A stretch of DNA of 64,000 bases, from positions 530,157-594,156 of the forward strand of contig JADKGY010000008.1 in the NCBI GenBank assembly GCA_016722045.1, read 5' to 3'. The notes under the pieces are model-generated. The model made no database searches. It had not been told where the DNA came from and saw nothing but the letters and a program-made list of their open reading frames with translations. Source of the stretch: Candidatus Opimibacter skivensis. Its GTDB lineage: Bacteria > Bacteroidota > Bacteroidia > Chitinophagales > Saprospiraceae. Position numbers and translations under genes: made by a program. Below are positions 49,001 to 53,111 of this stretch, one piece after another. Position 1 is the stretch's first letter; the number at the start of each line of letters is the position of its first letter.

Positions 49001-51736
49001 ACAAACACAATGACAGTTGCGATTACAGGCGGATCAGGCGTAGTAAGCTATCAGTGGCAATCAAGCGCTGACGGAATAGGTGGGTGGACAAATGCAACAG
49101 GCCTTGGCGCAACAACAAACACATACACACCATCAAGTGCAGTAGCAGGAACAACTTATTACAGAGTTCTGGTCAATGCAGCCAACAATGGTTGCGATCA
49201 GGCTGTAAGTAACAATGGAATCGCAGTAATCACTCCAGACTTACTGGTGACAACACAACCATCAAATGTGAATGAGTGTATCGGAGGAACAAACACCATG
49301 ACTGTTGTCGTATCCGGAGGTTCAGGCGCAATCAGCTATCAGTGGCAATCAAGCTCTGATGGTCTGGGTGGTTGGGTAAATGCAATAGGAAGTGGATCCA
49401 CGACCTCTGTATTCACACCACCAAGTGTAGTTAGCGGAACGACATATTACAGAGTGTTGATCAATGCAGCTAATAACGGTTGCGATCAGGCTGTAAGTAA
49501 TAATGGAATCGCTGTTATCGCACCAGACTTAGTGGTGACAACACAACCATCAAATGTCAATGAATGTATAGGGGGCACAAACACAATGACAGTAACAGTC
49601 AGTGGAGGTTCAGGAGCAATCAGCTATCAGTGGCAATCAAGTACTGACGGAATAGGTGGCTGGGCTAATGCTACGGGTCTTGGCGCAACAACTAACACAT
49701 ACACACCATCAAGTGCAATAGCCGGAACAACATACTATAGAGTTCTTGTAAATGCAGCCAACAATGGATGTGATCAGACTGTAAGTAACAATGGAATTGC
49801 AGTAATTAATCCTGACCTAGTGGTAACATCACAACCAGGTGATGTCAATGAGTGTATCGGAGGAACAAACACCATGACAGTAACAGTCAGTGGAGGTTCA
49901 GGAGCGATCAGCTATCAGTGGCAATCAAGTAGTGATGGGTCAACAGGCTGGGCAAATGCAACAGGCCCTGGCGCAACAACAAATACATATACACCATCAA
50001 GTGCAGTAGCCGGAACGACATATTACAGAGTACTTGTAAATGCAGCTAACAACGGTTGCGACCAGGCCGTAAGTAATAATGGAATAGCTCTCATCAATCC
50101 GGACTTAGTTGTGACAACGCAACCATCAAATGTCAATGAGTGTATTGGCGGAACAAACACGATGACAGTAACAGTCAGTGGAGGTTCAGGAGCGATCACT
50201 TATCAGTGGCAATCAAGTGCAGACGGATCAACAGGCTGGGTAAATGCAACAGGCCTTGGAGCGACAACAAATACATACACACCATCAAGTGCAATAGCCG
50301 GAACAACATATTACAGAGTATTAGTCAATGCAGCTAACAATGGTTGCGATCAGGCAGTAAGTTCTAATGGAATCGCAGTTATCAATCCGGACTTAGTTGT
50401 GACAACACAACCAAGTGATGTAAGTGAATGTATCGGTGGTACAAACACCATGACAGTTGCCATCACGGGTGGATCAGGCGTAGTAAGCTATCAGTGGCAA
50501 TCAAGTGCTGACGGATCTACAGGCTGGACAAATGCAACAGGCCTTGGCGCAACAACAAATACATACACACCATCAAGCGCAACAGCAGGTACAACATATT
50601 ACAGAGTACTAGTAAATGCAGCTAACAATGGATGTGATCAAGCCGTAAGTTCTAATGGAATTGCAGTAATTAATCCAGACTTACTAGTGACAACACAGCC
50701 ATCAAATGTCAATGAATGTATTGGCGGCACAAACACCATGACAGTTGTAGTATCCGGAGGTTCAGGAGCAATCAGCTATCAGTGGCAATCAAGCACTGAC
50801 GGATCTACAGGCTGGGCAAATGCAACAGGCCCTGGCGCAACAACAAATACATACACACCATCAAGTGCAACGGCGGGTACAACATATTACAGAGTACTAG
50901 TAAATGCAGCTAACAATGGATGTGATCAGGCAGTAAGTAATAATGGAATTGCTGTTATTAATCCAGACTTACTGGTGACCACACAACCATCAAATGTCAA
51001 TGAGTGTATCGGTGGAACAAACACAATGACAGTTGCAGTAAGTGGAGGTTCAGGAGCAATCACATATCAGTGGCAATCAAGTTCTGACGGATCTACGGGT
51101 TGGGCAAATGCTACGGGCCTTGGCGCAACAACAAACACATACACACCATCAAGTGCAGTAGCCGGAACAACTTATTACAGAGTTCTTGTAAATGCAGCGA
51201 ACAATGGATGCGACCAGGCCGTAAGTAATAATGGAATTGCTGTTATCAATCCTGACTTAGTTGTGACAACACAACCAAGTGATGTCAATGAATGTATCGG
51301 TGGAACAAACACAATGACAGTTGCGATTACAGGCGGATCAGGCGTAGTAAGCTATCAGTGGCAATCAAGCACTGACGGTATCGGTGGATGGACAAATGCA
51401 ACAGGCCTCGGAGCAACAACAAATACATATACACCATCAAGTGCAACAGCCGGAACAACATATTACAGAGTGCTAGTCAATGCAGCCAACAATGGATGCG
51501 ACCAAGCTGTAAGTAACAATGGAATCGCTGTTATTACTCCGGACTTAGTCGCAACAACACAACCATCAAATGTCAATGAATGTATCGGTGGAACAAACAC
51601 AATGACAGTTGTCGTATCCGGAGGTTCAGGCGCAATCAGCTATCAGTGGCAATCAAGCTCTGATGGTCTGGGTGGTTGGGTAAATGCAATAGGAAGTGGA
51701 TCCACAACCCTATATCACACCACCAAGTGTAGTTAG
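22025..51736 (+). CDS. Giant Ig-repeat surface protein, N-terminal and central part (first uninterrupted frame)
   Basis: 9903 codons before the first frame break. An unusual ~70-residue extension precedes a typical signal core (MVLVIGLITTTIAFGQ, residues 74-89); an internal ATG at 22244 is an alternative start. Residues about 110-345 resemble the DUF7948 domain (FMENKGQ; LEDLYPGIDLRLY), about 345-838 an SBBP-like beta-propeller (YSTYLGSASDEAIG; WGTYVGGAGNEEF), 843-1015 a GEVED domain (DYSDAPASYG; DDEDGV; YGWIDLNGDGQF), and 1015-1355 HYR-like repeats. From about 26081 onward come tandem Ig-like repeats of 89-96 residues, each with a Cys near an (I/E)C(I/V/T)GG motif, a YQWQ core and a second Cys in (N/S)GC, the usual pattern of a buried Ig-fold tryptophan and disulfide. 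The stop at 51734-51736 follows a 2-nt loss and 1-nt gain inside repeat unit 16 of the 43-unit block; homology continues at once in another frame. The likely role is a very long extended adhesin or matrix fibre. The secretion signal, probably C-terminal, lies beyond the window. Confidence 0.93.
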   Translation: MRKTTVTAESLLPVSLPFLSGFLKKLCRSCGVTINVASVIAYYTVNLLHLDLLRDKIKLAQTSPSFQNLKLSCMVLVIGLITTTIAFGQTEEKTKEMQELDARVRSTLKENAQTIRFMENKGQLENKAVLYYFENANGGVYIEQGRIRFVAIKDSLITEEHEEHDEDETLPFAEDEHTRVITSTHTFSLYLNGANLNPAIKLGDSFKENYNYYLGEDSKTWASGVKASKELTLEDLYPGIDLRLYSTSNGSMEFDWLMDPGADFSKVKMRFSGQDDLSIDQGGNLSVGLRFTNVKFDIPESYQVTAEGKVPVKFSFNKLDKQTIEFTTTSTIDPRFPLIIDPTLTWGTFLDANNSTFDAYLYAIEVDPADGTVYCAGGTNRNFPTNAAPYDADGYLNVINGLTGQPSSPIPMVAVVYRINNTGTDLLDLTLFGPATAASPNELFFQALSLSPTGVFVGGITNVAIPAAGTQFDNSLNLGDGFVAVFSRDLGTLVYSTYLGSASDEAIGVTTVRAVNDNTFYVGMTVNAAVPGSYISAGAASTTFGGGTDMYIAKFTNMNVLNWGTYVGGAGNEEFNDLEFYGDGRVAFAGSTTGAITEVNPGGTTGSGTDGVLGVLNNAGTGFNYLDKIGGSGADRINDVEVVGTTLFWTGSASAGFPVSASGVYDNTHNGSTDVVVGKVSEAGGAGTYGATFYGTASADIGNGIRLVTETDCEGVQTVFLLVFGTVGGTGLPVVNINGETFYQAASQGGIDMFFAGFTNSLSTLLYGTYMGGNQNDYLGETGVPKGSNHLWVNNADVYLGTTTHSAAHSPTLVAGGFDLTKTNGTNDSHIILSIEFNTIIERDYSDAPASYGAPSHILDCQALRIGPLLDPEAGPFPGVQANGDDTNGLDDEDGVTTLPSFSAGGPQNISVTVSNLVNTTLTVANLYGWIDLNGDGQFSVGEFATTTLAVGFTGSKTLTWSNVTVSGPATSHYLRIRLTKNNLLDNVATTAVDERSTGSASSGEVEDYLAVELTCPAPANEAACQTQAAIDAKYATWLASVKAGGGCNGVLTNNSTGAPSSCGGVKTVIFTYTSACAPLVLTCSSTFTVAADASPVITTCAVTRNIIGCNTAAITTPSYSATTVASTEAVFEAAPNLGITSDACGITAVTYIDVATGTCPIVVKRKWTVSDVCGNTATCIQTINVTDNVLPAVVCPANVTITCTASTLPAGTGTATGTDNCATPTITFTDVTVASPTCAQNYSITRTWRATDNCGNTSTCNQTITISDLTAPVITCPVNLTLECTINTLPANTGTATATDNCGGVPVITFTDVTVSSGRPGEYTITRTWKATDPCGNMVTCNQTIVVIDSNSPVITTQPANISECIGGTSTMTVVISGGSGTILYQWQSSPNGTSGWVNAVGTGSTTPTYTPPSVSAGVTFYRVLITSATNGCGQAISNNATATIVLDPTVSLAVDDNTICDGGISVITATVSGGAGTASYQWQHDFPSAGTTWVDEGGNVNPFTTPVLATGTHTYRVLITQSGSQCDVVSTTLTITVSDDPTVTIINSNPTICNGGTSLLTANPSGGTGTNSFQWQQLVAAVWTNVSNSQSYTTDILTTPGTYTYRVIVTQNSSGCLVISSNTIVTVVDDPVVSVAASALTICDGGTSLFTATVTGGTGTNVYQWQSFNGTIWSNVGTNQNTYTTPVLTIGTYTYRVLVTQAAGCDAVSANQVVNVVADPTVSVIIAEPSICSGGTTLLTANVTGGTGTTVYQWQFNSTGVTWINVGSNQNTYTTPVLSTTGTYSYRVLITQASGCAVQSANADVVVVADPTVSIVSTGLSICDGGTSTFTATVTGGTGTNLFQWQFNSTGVTWVNVGTNSNVYTTPVLTIGSYTYRLIVTQAAGCSVQSTNQTVVVSADPTISVGINNPTLCIGGTATLTATVSGGTGTNVYAWQENVLGTWTPVGTNQNTFTTPTLNSNGTFTYRVIVTQASGCSVQSVDQIVTVVSDPLITVEPVGFVECIGQTNALTVTVSGGTGTYTYQWQVGTTSTGPWNTVGSNSNTYTPPSVITGTNFYRVNITTSGAGCNSLTSAVVTVQITGPASVSISVNNPVICLGGSSVITSTVTNGSGTYSYLWQRSPAGLNTWSTAPSPNTLANYTVPSGSVGSFDYRVLVTDVLWNCGNPVSSSVNVVVQSQPVVNVSTSDGYICIGGTALLVSTPSGGSGTYTFQWQSSPTGGNPWTNVSPGGTNQNLSVAGNIAGTTYYRVMVTDPANNCTDPTSNAVTVTVIPQPTVSVSTLTPTICIDGTFTISSTVNNGSGIYSYQWQSGTTSTGPWTNITVNGDQSEYSDILSSPGVRYYRVIVDDLASGCGIMTSVAVSITVNSNPTVTVSPAGQTVCIGGPATLTATVLSGSGNFQYQWEQSPDGSSWSNVASGGNAVTYNPPTGALTSTYYRVWINDIGSGCADLYSGSVFVNVHDQPTVSIAANNPIICVGGSSTISATILNGSGTYTYQWQQSVNGTSGWANVASNGTNATYNVPSASAGSLFYRLILSDIGSGCADPISNNVNVTVQSLPTVTVAATGSVICIGGSSTVNSTVLNGSGFYSYQWQSSPTGAGGSWSNITNQGNGASYAAPSGVSGTTFYRVIVTDAGSGCGSTVSNAVSVVVVNQPSVAISVNNPVICIGGTSTVTSTITNGSGSYAFQWQSSPTGSTPWTNTGTNSSSLILTGTVTGTTYYRVIVDDLSNGCNNPVSSSVSVVVQSGATVSINADQDSVCLFGAVEITPTILNGSGIYNYQWQSSPLSGGPWTTLAGETNSTFNPSTATAGVTWYRVMITDLASGCGDPVSSGVRIAVFNQPTLSIQLAVPVVCVGGIAVITSNITNGSGLFNYQWQVSPDGSSSWADVASGGNGPNYSVPTTVTSSSFYRLILTDNVASCDDPQSNNIQVNVVSPSNVSITAPDDTVCIGAITTILSTITGGSGIFSYQWQQSLNGSSGWANVPSNGTNPTYTVPTLVAQRFFYRLVLTDQANGCADPISNVTPVTVQSDAVLTASANNPVLCIGGSSVISTSITGGSGDFSYQWQTSPNGTSGWSNVVSGGNGPTYNVPTGTVGTFYYRIILVDNSNGCDDPAPVVVSVQVNSQPAVTISATNTNLCIGGSSTINSVVTNGTAFLTYQWQSSPNGSTWSNVASQGTGASYAVPTGSANSTFYRVLVTDSGNGCNDPVSNSVQVIVQSQPTVTISIDNPTVCVTGSALITSTILNGTNLISYQWQSSPNGSSGWVNITVNGNAATYAPLTSLAGTTYYRVMVTDAGNGCNDPVSSSVQLIVQPQPTVSISVDNALICIGGLSTISSTISNGSGLFNYQWQSGTSGTGPWTDIAVNGTNPTYDVPSPTNGSFFYRLIVTDLASGCNDPLSNVINVVISPDLSVTTQPTNVIECIGGTSTMTVVVTGGSGTLSYQWQSSPDGSSNWVNATGTGNATITYTPPSTVAGSTYYRVLINATNNGCGQAISAVAFANIFADLAVTTQPVGFSECIGGTTTLSVAATGGTGTMTYQWESSTNGTNWNIATGTGSTTAVYTPPSSTAGSTFYRVTISTPGSGCGNAISSVVTVIITQDISVTTQPTNITECVGGTLTMTVAISGGSGTISYQWQTSTTGIGSWSNATGTGSTAATYTPPSSVAGTLFYRVLVNGANSGCDQAVSSNATATIVPDISVQTQPTSFNECVGGTGTLSVVVTGGTGTISYQWQSSPSGAGTWSNATGTGSTSSVYTPPSITPGVVDYRVLINATGNDCGQAVSTIATLTISPNATVSVSPVSTEVCIGASVTLTRTLTGGSGLVSTQWQINNGSWSDIAGQTGSTYAPSTAVAGTTQYRVRVIDPSSGCSQPFSNIVTVIVQPNATVSITLNNAEVCLDGDATFTATITGGSTTLTYQWQSSPNGSSGWVNIVGATALTYVAPTTSAGTTWYRLQVTDPALLCSDPASSALSVLVRPDPTASIVAQNSEICVGGSSLLTATITGGSSLQTLQWQSNTGTWANIAGATSSTYTVLGSSAGSTQYRILLLDPNSGCPATLASNSVTILVQPDASVTVNPPSTEVCVGGVALLTATVTGGSTGLTYQWQSSAAGQNIWSNIGGANASTYSAQTLTAGNTDYRVIITDNLSGCSDPVSNAVLVIVQPDATVSIAPSTSQVCLGGSVTINATIVGGSTSFTIQWESSTDQIAWSIIPGATAQGYNPPTSSTGTLYYRVEITDLVSGCSDPVSNNASVIVSPDLSVSTQPTNLTECLGGSATMTVAVTGGSGTISYQWQSSPNGTNGWTTATGTGANTNTYTPASTATGTTWYRVLINASNSGCDQAVSNVATAIITPDLSVTTQPSPITECVDGVATVSVAIAGGSGTISYQWQTSPTGTSGWANAAGPGVLTNTYTPPSTVVGTNWYRVRITASASGCDPINSDTARVTVIPDLSVGTQPTNVSECIGGTSTMTVSVNGGVGTVSYQWQSSADGSTGWANATGTGSTTSTYTPPSIVAGTIFYRVLINASGNGCGQAVSANATATITPDITITTQPTGIAECVGGTLTMTVANSGGSGTISYQWQSSADGSTGWANATGTGATTNTYTPSSVTAGTTYYRVLVNATNSGCDQAVSNAVTAVINPDLTITTQPTNLNECLGGTAQLTVVVTGGTGTVSYQWQTSTTQNGTYTNASGTGSTTSSFTPASVSTGTTWYRVLINATGNGCGQAMSNNVSVIIDPDATVSITPPVYNLCTGAFQNLTATITGGSALVHVQWQRYDSLTTSWVNISGAVNLNYLVPTNVTGSLAYRAMIVDPNSGCSTPVSSVSTVNIYTGASSTASVNDVNICLDGAALLTAIIIGGSGGGTSIWQSSPDSLVFTDIAGANATTYSPPTNVVGTIYYRFYTVEPGGSQCPSPVISNVAKVVVHADPAVNVTISDIKICVGGTTTLTANITGGSPLQIIQWQNGVAFGGPWSDVSGANSSTYVFNGTTAGTYYYRVVLTDNGLGCTTIVTSNPTSVITVNNDATVSISAPNLEICVGSSVTITATITGGSGGSIYIRQWQSSPHGLNTWTDIPGAINTTYVVSGTVPSSLDYRITISDPLPDCADPVSNVLNIIVNPDAVATLAPLTNPVCIGGSAPLTATITGGSSSLSRIWEQSSTGLAGSWSVIAGQTGLVYNPPTTIVGTIFYRISFLDPLPGCGGGNSNNVTVTVSPDLSITTQPTGIAECAGGTATMSVAVTGGSGAISYQWQVSPDGTTGWANATGTGSTSITYTPPSTTVGTKWYRVLINAADSGCDQAVSSVVTAIISADLNITTQPSPIVECIGGTNTLNVVSPGGSGTVSYAWQTSPNGTGSWAAATGTGSTTATYTPPSVSAGVLWYRVLITASGNGCDSQQSDTARVTVTPDLSITTQPTNVLECIGGTNTFSVIVTGGSGVVTYQWQSSTTNVSANFTNIAGATNTSYLPSSAAAGTTYYRVLISASAGGCDQALSTVVTAIIVNDIAITTQPVGGNICVGGNMTLTVAATGSPGLNYEWQRQAGPSWITVGTNSTTYNTGSLTSTTIYRVIVYATQSGCDPAISNLATVNVAPDIEITSQPLGGSICTGGNLTLSVIATGSPGLNYQWQFQSGINWFNTGTNQSTFNTPTLGSTTTYRVLVYANQNGCETAVSNDAIVTVTPDISISVQPVGGSICTGGNFTMSVTASGSPAILYQWEQNTGSGWTTISGATSSSYNTGALSVTTQYRLYLSSASNGCDPIYSSAVTVTVTPNITINTQPQSGVLCVGGNLIFTVAASGSPLLLYQWESFNGSTWSPISGATASSYNTGALASTTQYRVLVYASQSGCSSVYSNIVTANVSPDITISAQPVGGSICTGGTFSLTVTASGSPAIHYQWEAFNGSTWSVVGTDLPNYTTPALVTTTQYRVFVFSIESGCEDVYSTQVSVIVTPNITISAQPTGGSICTGGNFDLSVTASGSPSIQYQWEQFNGTSWVSIAGATSATYNTGTLSSTTQYRVLVYASQSGCVNVYSSIATVTVTPDISISTQPVGGAICVGGTWILNVVASGSPAIQYQWQDSIVGGTWHNVTAVGNTTSSFTTDLLSVTTWYRVFVYNNQSGCEDIYSNTVAVTVSPDIVITLQPVGGSICTGGNFDLFVLGSGSPSIHYQWETFDGSSWVAISGATFPAFNTGVLTTTTQYRVFVFATQNGCEDVYSPIVTVNVAPDIAISTQPLGGAICTGGNFDLSVVASGSPAIHYQWESFNGTTWSIVGTDLPTYNTGTLTTTTSYRVFVYNNLSGCEDVYSTQVTVTVTPDISISLQPVGGSICTGGNFDLSVTASGSPSIQYQWEQFNGSTWTSIAGATSSSYNTGVLSGTTQYRVFVYNTQSGCEDLYSTPVTVTVTPDIAISVQPIGGSICTGGNFDLSITASGSPAIHYQWESFDGTTYAIVGSDLPSYNTGALTTTTSYRVFVYNTQSGCEDIYSTQVTVTVTPDISISVQPVGGSICTGGNFDLSVSASGSPAIHYEWQSFNGTIWSVVGSDLPTYNTGTLTTTTTYRVFVYNTQNGCEDIFSTAVVVTVAPDISISAQPVGGSICTGGNFDLSVTASGSPAIHYQWESFNGTTWSIVGSDLSTYNTGTLTTTTTYRVFVFNTQSGCEDIYSSTVVVTVAPDISISVQPVGGSICTGGNFDLSVTASGSPAIHYQWESFNGTAWSVVGSDLPTYNTGTLTTTTTYRVFVYNTQSGCEDVYSSSVIVTVAPDIAITIQPVGGSICTGGNFDLSVTASGSPAIHYQWESFNGTTWSIVGSDLPTYNTGTLTTTTSYRVFVYNTQNGCEDIYSTQVTVTVTPDIAISVQPVGGSICTGGNFDLSVIASGSPAIHYQWESFNGTTWSIVGSDVSTYNTGTLTTTTSYRVFVYNTQSGCEDIYSTQVSVIVTPDISISVQPVGGSICTGGNFDLSVTASGSPAIHYEWQSFNGTIWSVVGSDLPAYNTGTLTTTTTYRVFVYNTQNGCEDIFSNTVVVTVAPDISISAQPVGGSICTGGNFDLSVTASGSPNIHYQWESFNGSTWSVVGSDLPTYNTGILTTTTTYRVFVNASENGCEDVYSSQVTVTVAPDISISVQPVGGSICTGGNFDLSVTASGSPAIHFQWESFNGTTWSIVGSDLPTYNTGTLTTTTSYRVFAYNTQSGCEDVYSNTVDVTVSPDISISAQPVGGAICIGGDLTLNVVASGSPAIHYQWQAFTGASWVIVGSDIPSYNTGAIITTTNYRVFVFATENGCEDIYSNQVTVTVAPDISISGQPTGGAVCVGGTWNLNVIASGSPLIHYQWQDSTATGSWQNVSEVGGTTSGFTTDPLSVTTWYRVFLSATENGCEDIFSSTVQVAVSPDIVISTQPTGGTICSGGSLNLNVVASGSPNILYQWEIFNGSTWNAIPSATLASYNTGALTLTTQYRVFVYATENGCEDFYSQIISVNVIPDIVITAQPTNIEECIGGSDILSVTTTGGTGSISYQWQSSTSNFPAGFTNIIGATSTTYLPPSTSAGTTYYRVMITASGIGCDAAVSVVSTVIIRPDALITAAPAVSEICIGGSVNLTATLTGGSSSVSYQWQHSLDSLSGWTNIGSPNTSIYTATPSPVGVHFYRVVVTDPLSGCNQPVSNIIYITVRPDASVSVSPALTTVCIDGAAPLSAVVTGGSSQLTIQWETSSNIAGPWVDIVGEHTLNYTAPTNVSGTIYYRVRINDNSAGCFEPYSTIMTVTVIPDLIVSVDPSPITECIGGTLDMSVLVSGGYGNITYQWQSSPTGINASYVDISGATLSTYTPPSSSAGTTWYRVLINADGVGCDDIVSSAVTATINPDISVSLQPVGFTGCIGAPDVLTVQGQNGTGGLTYQWQLSNSDTPFNWSTIPGAQLTTYAPNTSTAGTIWYRVIISAPGNGCQDAISSIAQVIIVNDPIVTIAAIQTTICDGGVANFTSTVTGGTGTSIYQWQQQIGSTWTNISGATANNYTTQVLTEGSYSYRLVVNQSTGCYSVSNAIIIQVVSDPAIVVTADVNQFCEGGSAVLHAAVSGGAGVILYQWEEFISGTWVVIPGATAQDYTSPALAAGLHFFRVNVTQNSGCASVSDQYPITVVPDPVVTILPDFNTICSGGVVQFTSNVTGGVGANNYQWQQFNTNTSLWENIAGATISTYTTPVLTITGTYQYRLFVTQGLGCASASSSVLITVTADPVVTIGASDLFLCVGANTILSSVVTGGAGTIVYQWQQFVLNVGFVSIPGANLSSYTTPIFATPGTYTYQLVVTQNSGCSTTSIALDINVVSDPTVDATAAEYTICNGGVASLSSTVTGGSGTNAYQWQIFNGSVWVDIAGANNQNYTSGVLSTGTYQYRVFVTQNTGCASASSGVTIVVTPDILVTTQPTDVNECIGGTDNMTVTVTGGAGTITYQWQSSADGSTGWANATGPGATTNTYTPSSAVAGTTYYRVLVNAANNGCDQAVSNNGIAVINPDLVVTTQPSNVNECIGGTNTMTVTVSGGSGAISYQWQSSANGSTGWANATGPGATTNTYTPSSAIAGTTYYRVLVNAANNGCDQAVSNNGIAVINPDLLVTTQPTNLNECIGGTGTINVVVTGGSGSISYQWQSSSNGVSGWADALGAGATTNTYTPASAFSGTTYYRVLINAANNGCDQAVSNNSIVIISPDLQVISHPQDVDECIGGTNTMFVFVSGGSGIITYQWQSSPDSLVWVDATGIGANTDTYTPLSLVAGSTYYRVLINASNNGCDQAVTENGIATINPDILITTQPTNINECVGGDNTISVSVSGGSGAISYQWQESADGSNGWTNSTGIGADTNTYTPSSAVAGTTYYRVLVNAANNGCDQAVSNNGIAVITPDLVVTTQPSNVNECIGGTNTMTVTITGGSGLVSYQWQSSADGSTGWTNATGLGATTNTYTPSSAVAGTTYYRVLVNAANNGCDQAVSNNGIAVINPDLVVTTQPSNVNECIGGTNTMTVAITGGSGVVSYQWQSSADGIGGWTNATGLGATTNTYTPSSAVAGTTYYRVLVNAANNGCDQAVSNNGIAVITPDLLVTTQPSNVNECIGGTNTMTVVVSGGSGAISYQWQSSSDGLGGWVNAIGSGSTTSVFTPPSVVSGTTYYRVLINAANNGCDQAVSNNGIAVIAPDLVVTTQPSNVNECIGGTNTMTVTVSGGSGAISYQWQSSTDGIGGWANATGLGATTNTYTPSSAIAGTTYYRVLVNAANNGCDQTVSNNGIAVINPDLVVTSQPGDVNECIGGTNTMTVTVSGGSGAISYQWQSSSDGSTGWANATGPGATTNTYTPSSAVAGTTYYRVLVNAANNGCDQAVSNNGIALINPDLVVTTQPSNVNECIGGTNTMTVTVSGGSGAITYQWQSSADGSTGWVNATGLGATTNTYTPSSAIAGTTYYRVLVNAANNGCDQAVSSNGIAVINPDLVVTTQPSDVSECIGGTNTMTVAITGGSGVVSYQWQSSADGSTGWTNATGLGATTNTYTPSSATAGTTYYRVLVNAANNGCDQAVSSNGIAVINPDLLVTTQPSNVNECIGGTNTMTVVVSGGSGAISYQWQSSTDGSTGWANATGPGATTNTYTPSSATAGTTYYRVLVNAANNGCDQAVSNNGIAVINPDLLVTTQPSNVNECIGGTNTMTVAVSGGSGAITYQWQSSSDGSTGWANATGLGATTNTYTPSSAVAGTTYYRVLVNAANNGCDQAVSNNGIAVINPDLVVTTQPSDVNECIGGTNTMTVAITGGSGVVSYQWQSSTDGIGGWTNATGLGATTNTYTPSSATAGTTYYRVLVNAANNGCDQAVSNNGIAVITPDLVATTQPSNVNECIGGTNTMTVVVSGGSGAISYQWQSSSDGLGGWVNAIGSGSTTLYHTTKCS
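26369..27997 (+). repeat. Ig-like block D6: six DP(T/V)VS..ICxGG units (~271 bp)
   Basis: Six units open DPTVS or similar, have ICDGG/ICNGG/ICSGG and GGTGTNxYQWQ, and end TQxxGC. A single TTQP..ECIGG unit stands before the block (about 26081) and a VEPVGFVECIG unit after it (27998-28273). Confidence 0.85.
28277..32254 (+). repeat. Ig-like block N14: fourteen QPTVSI..ICIGG units (~284 bp)
   Basis: Fourteen diverged units carry NGSGxYSYQWQSSP and end SGCxDPVSN. Divergence within the block is high, unlike the 43-unit block, suggesting an older array. Unit 8 (VCLFGAVEITPT) and unit 13 (VCVTG) lack the usual CxGG. Confidence 0.8.
32255..38524 (+). repeat. Alternating T and A Ig-like blocks (T4-A5-T5-A5-T3)
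   Basis: Blocks of TTQP..EC(I/V)GG units (32255-33403, four; 34796-36235, five; 37664-38524, three) alternate with blocks of (N/D)ATVSI..VCxGG units (33404-34795, five; 36236-37663, five). Distinctive QPSPI..SDTARVTV units at 35084 and 37952 lie 2868 bp apart, about ten units. Confidence 0.8.
38525..44440 (+). repeat. Ig-like block G22: 22 DISISxQPxGGxICTGG units (~267 bp)
   Basis: Twenty-two units, mostly 89 residues, share QPVGGSICTGGNFDLSV, SGSPAIHYQWES and SGCEDIYS. Units 9-19 are nearly alike. Units 7 and 21 are longer GGTW variants with a YQWQDS core and TTWYRVF. Units 12 and 17 share an HYEWQSFNGTIW variant exactly 1335 bp apart. Confidence 0.88.
44441..47224 (+). repeat. Mixed Ig-like units and block D5
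   Basis: One ECIGG unit (44441), two RPDA units (44726, 45008), and two further units (45290, with DPSPITECIGG; 45575, with GFTGCIGA) precede five DPxV..ICxGG units of about 273 bp (45860-47224). The D5 units resemble the D6 block at 26369 more than their immediate neighbours. Confidence 0.78.
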
Positions 51737-51738
51737 CC

Positions 51739-52242
51739 GGAACAACATACTACAGAGTACTGATCAATGCAGCCAATAACGGATGTGATCAGGCTGTAAG
51801 TAACAATGGAATCGCTGTTATCGCACCAGACTTAGTGGTGACAACACAACCATCAAATGTCAATGAATGTATAGGGGGCACAAACACAATGACAGTAACA
51901 GTCAGTGGAGGTTCAGGAGCAATCAGCTATCAGTGGCAATCAAGTACAGACGGAACAAGTGGCTGGGCAAATGCAACAGGACTTGGTGCAACAACAAATA
52001 CATACACACCATCAAGTGCAGTAGCCGGAACGACATACTACAGAGTACTGATCAATGCAGCCAACAATGGATGTGATCAGGCCGTAAGTAATAATGGAAT
52101 AGCTGTTATCAATCCTGACCTTGTTGTGACAACACAACCCAAGGATGTCAATGAATGTATCGGCGGAACAAACACGATGAATGTAGTTGTGAGTGGAGGT
52201 TCAGGAGCGATCAGCTATCAGTGGCAATCAAGTGCTGACGGT
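51739..52242 (+). CDS. Giant Ig-repeat protein, continuation in shifted frame (piece 2)
   Basis: The repeat sequence continues (GTTYYRVLINAANNGC onward) one frame lower than the first piece, ending where an extra T at about 52242 restores the first frame. If translated on its own, a GTG at 51835 would be the first candidate start and the stop would be at 52363-52365. There is no signal peptide or promoter, so it is a piece of the same gene and not an independent one. Confidence 0.7.
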
Positions 52243-52243
52243 A

Positions 52244-53110
52244 TCTACAGGCTGGGCAAATGCAACAGGAATTGGTGCAACAACAAATACATACACACCA
52301 TCAAGTGCAGTAGCCGGAACAACATATTACAGAGTACTTGTAAATGCAGCCAACAATGGATGTGACCAGACTGTAAGCAATAATGGAATAGCTGTTATCA
52401 ATCCAGACTTAGTTGTGACAACGCAACCATCAAATGTCAATGAATGTATCGGAGGAACAAACACAATGACAGTAGTCAGTGGAGGTTCAGGAGCGATCAG
52501 CTACCAGTGGCAGTCAAGCGCTGACGGATCAACAGGCTGGGCAAATGCAACAGGCCTTGGAGCAACAACAAACACATACACACCATCAAGTGCAGTAGCC
52601 GGAACGACATATTACAGAGTGCTTGTAAATGCAGCCAACAATGGTTGTGATCAGGCCGTAAGTAATAATGGAATCGCAGTTATCAATCCAGACTTAGTTG
52701 TGACAACACAACCAACTAATGTAAGTGAATGTATCGGAGGAACAAACACGATGACAGTTGCGATCACTGGAGGATCAGGCGTAGTAAGCTACCAGTGGCA
52801 ATCAAGTGCAGACGGATCAACAGGCTGGGCAAATGCAACAGGTCTTGGCGCAACAACAAATACATACACACCATCAAGTGCAACAGCCGGAACAACATAT
52901 TACAGAGTTCTAGTCAATGCAGCAAACAATGGATGTGATCAGGCTGTAAGTAACAATGGAATCGCTATAATCAATCCTGACTTAGTTGTAACAACACAAC
53001 CAAGTGATGTGAATGAATGTATCGGCGGAACAAACACCATGACAGTTGCCATCACGGGAGGTTCAGGAGCAATCAGCTATCAATGGCAATCAAGCGCTGA
53101 CGGATCTACA
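52244..53110 (+). CDS. Giant Ig-repeat protein, continuation (piece 3)
   Basis: Three Ig-like units in the same frame as the N-terminal piece. One unit has a clean codon loss (TMTVVSGG where others have TMTVTVSGG, near 52474). The piece ends at an extra G in tacagggctggg (53111-53113; other units read tacaggctggg). The frame then stops at 53225-53227. Confidence 0.7.
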
Positions 53111-53111
53111 G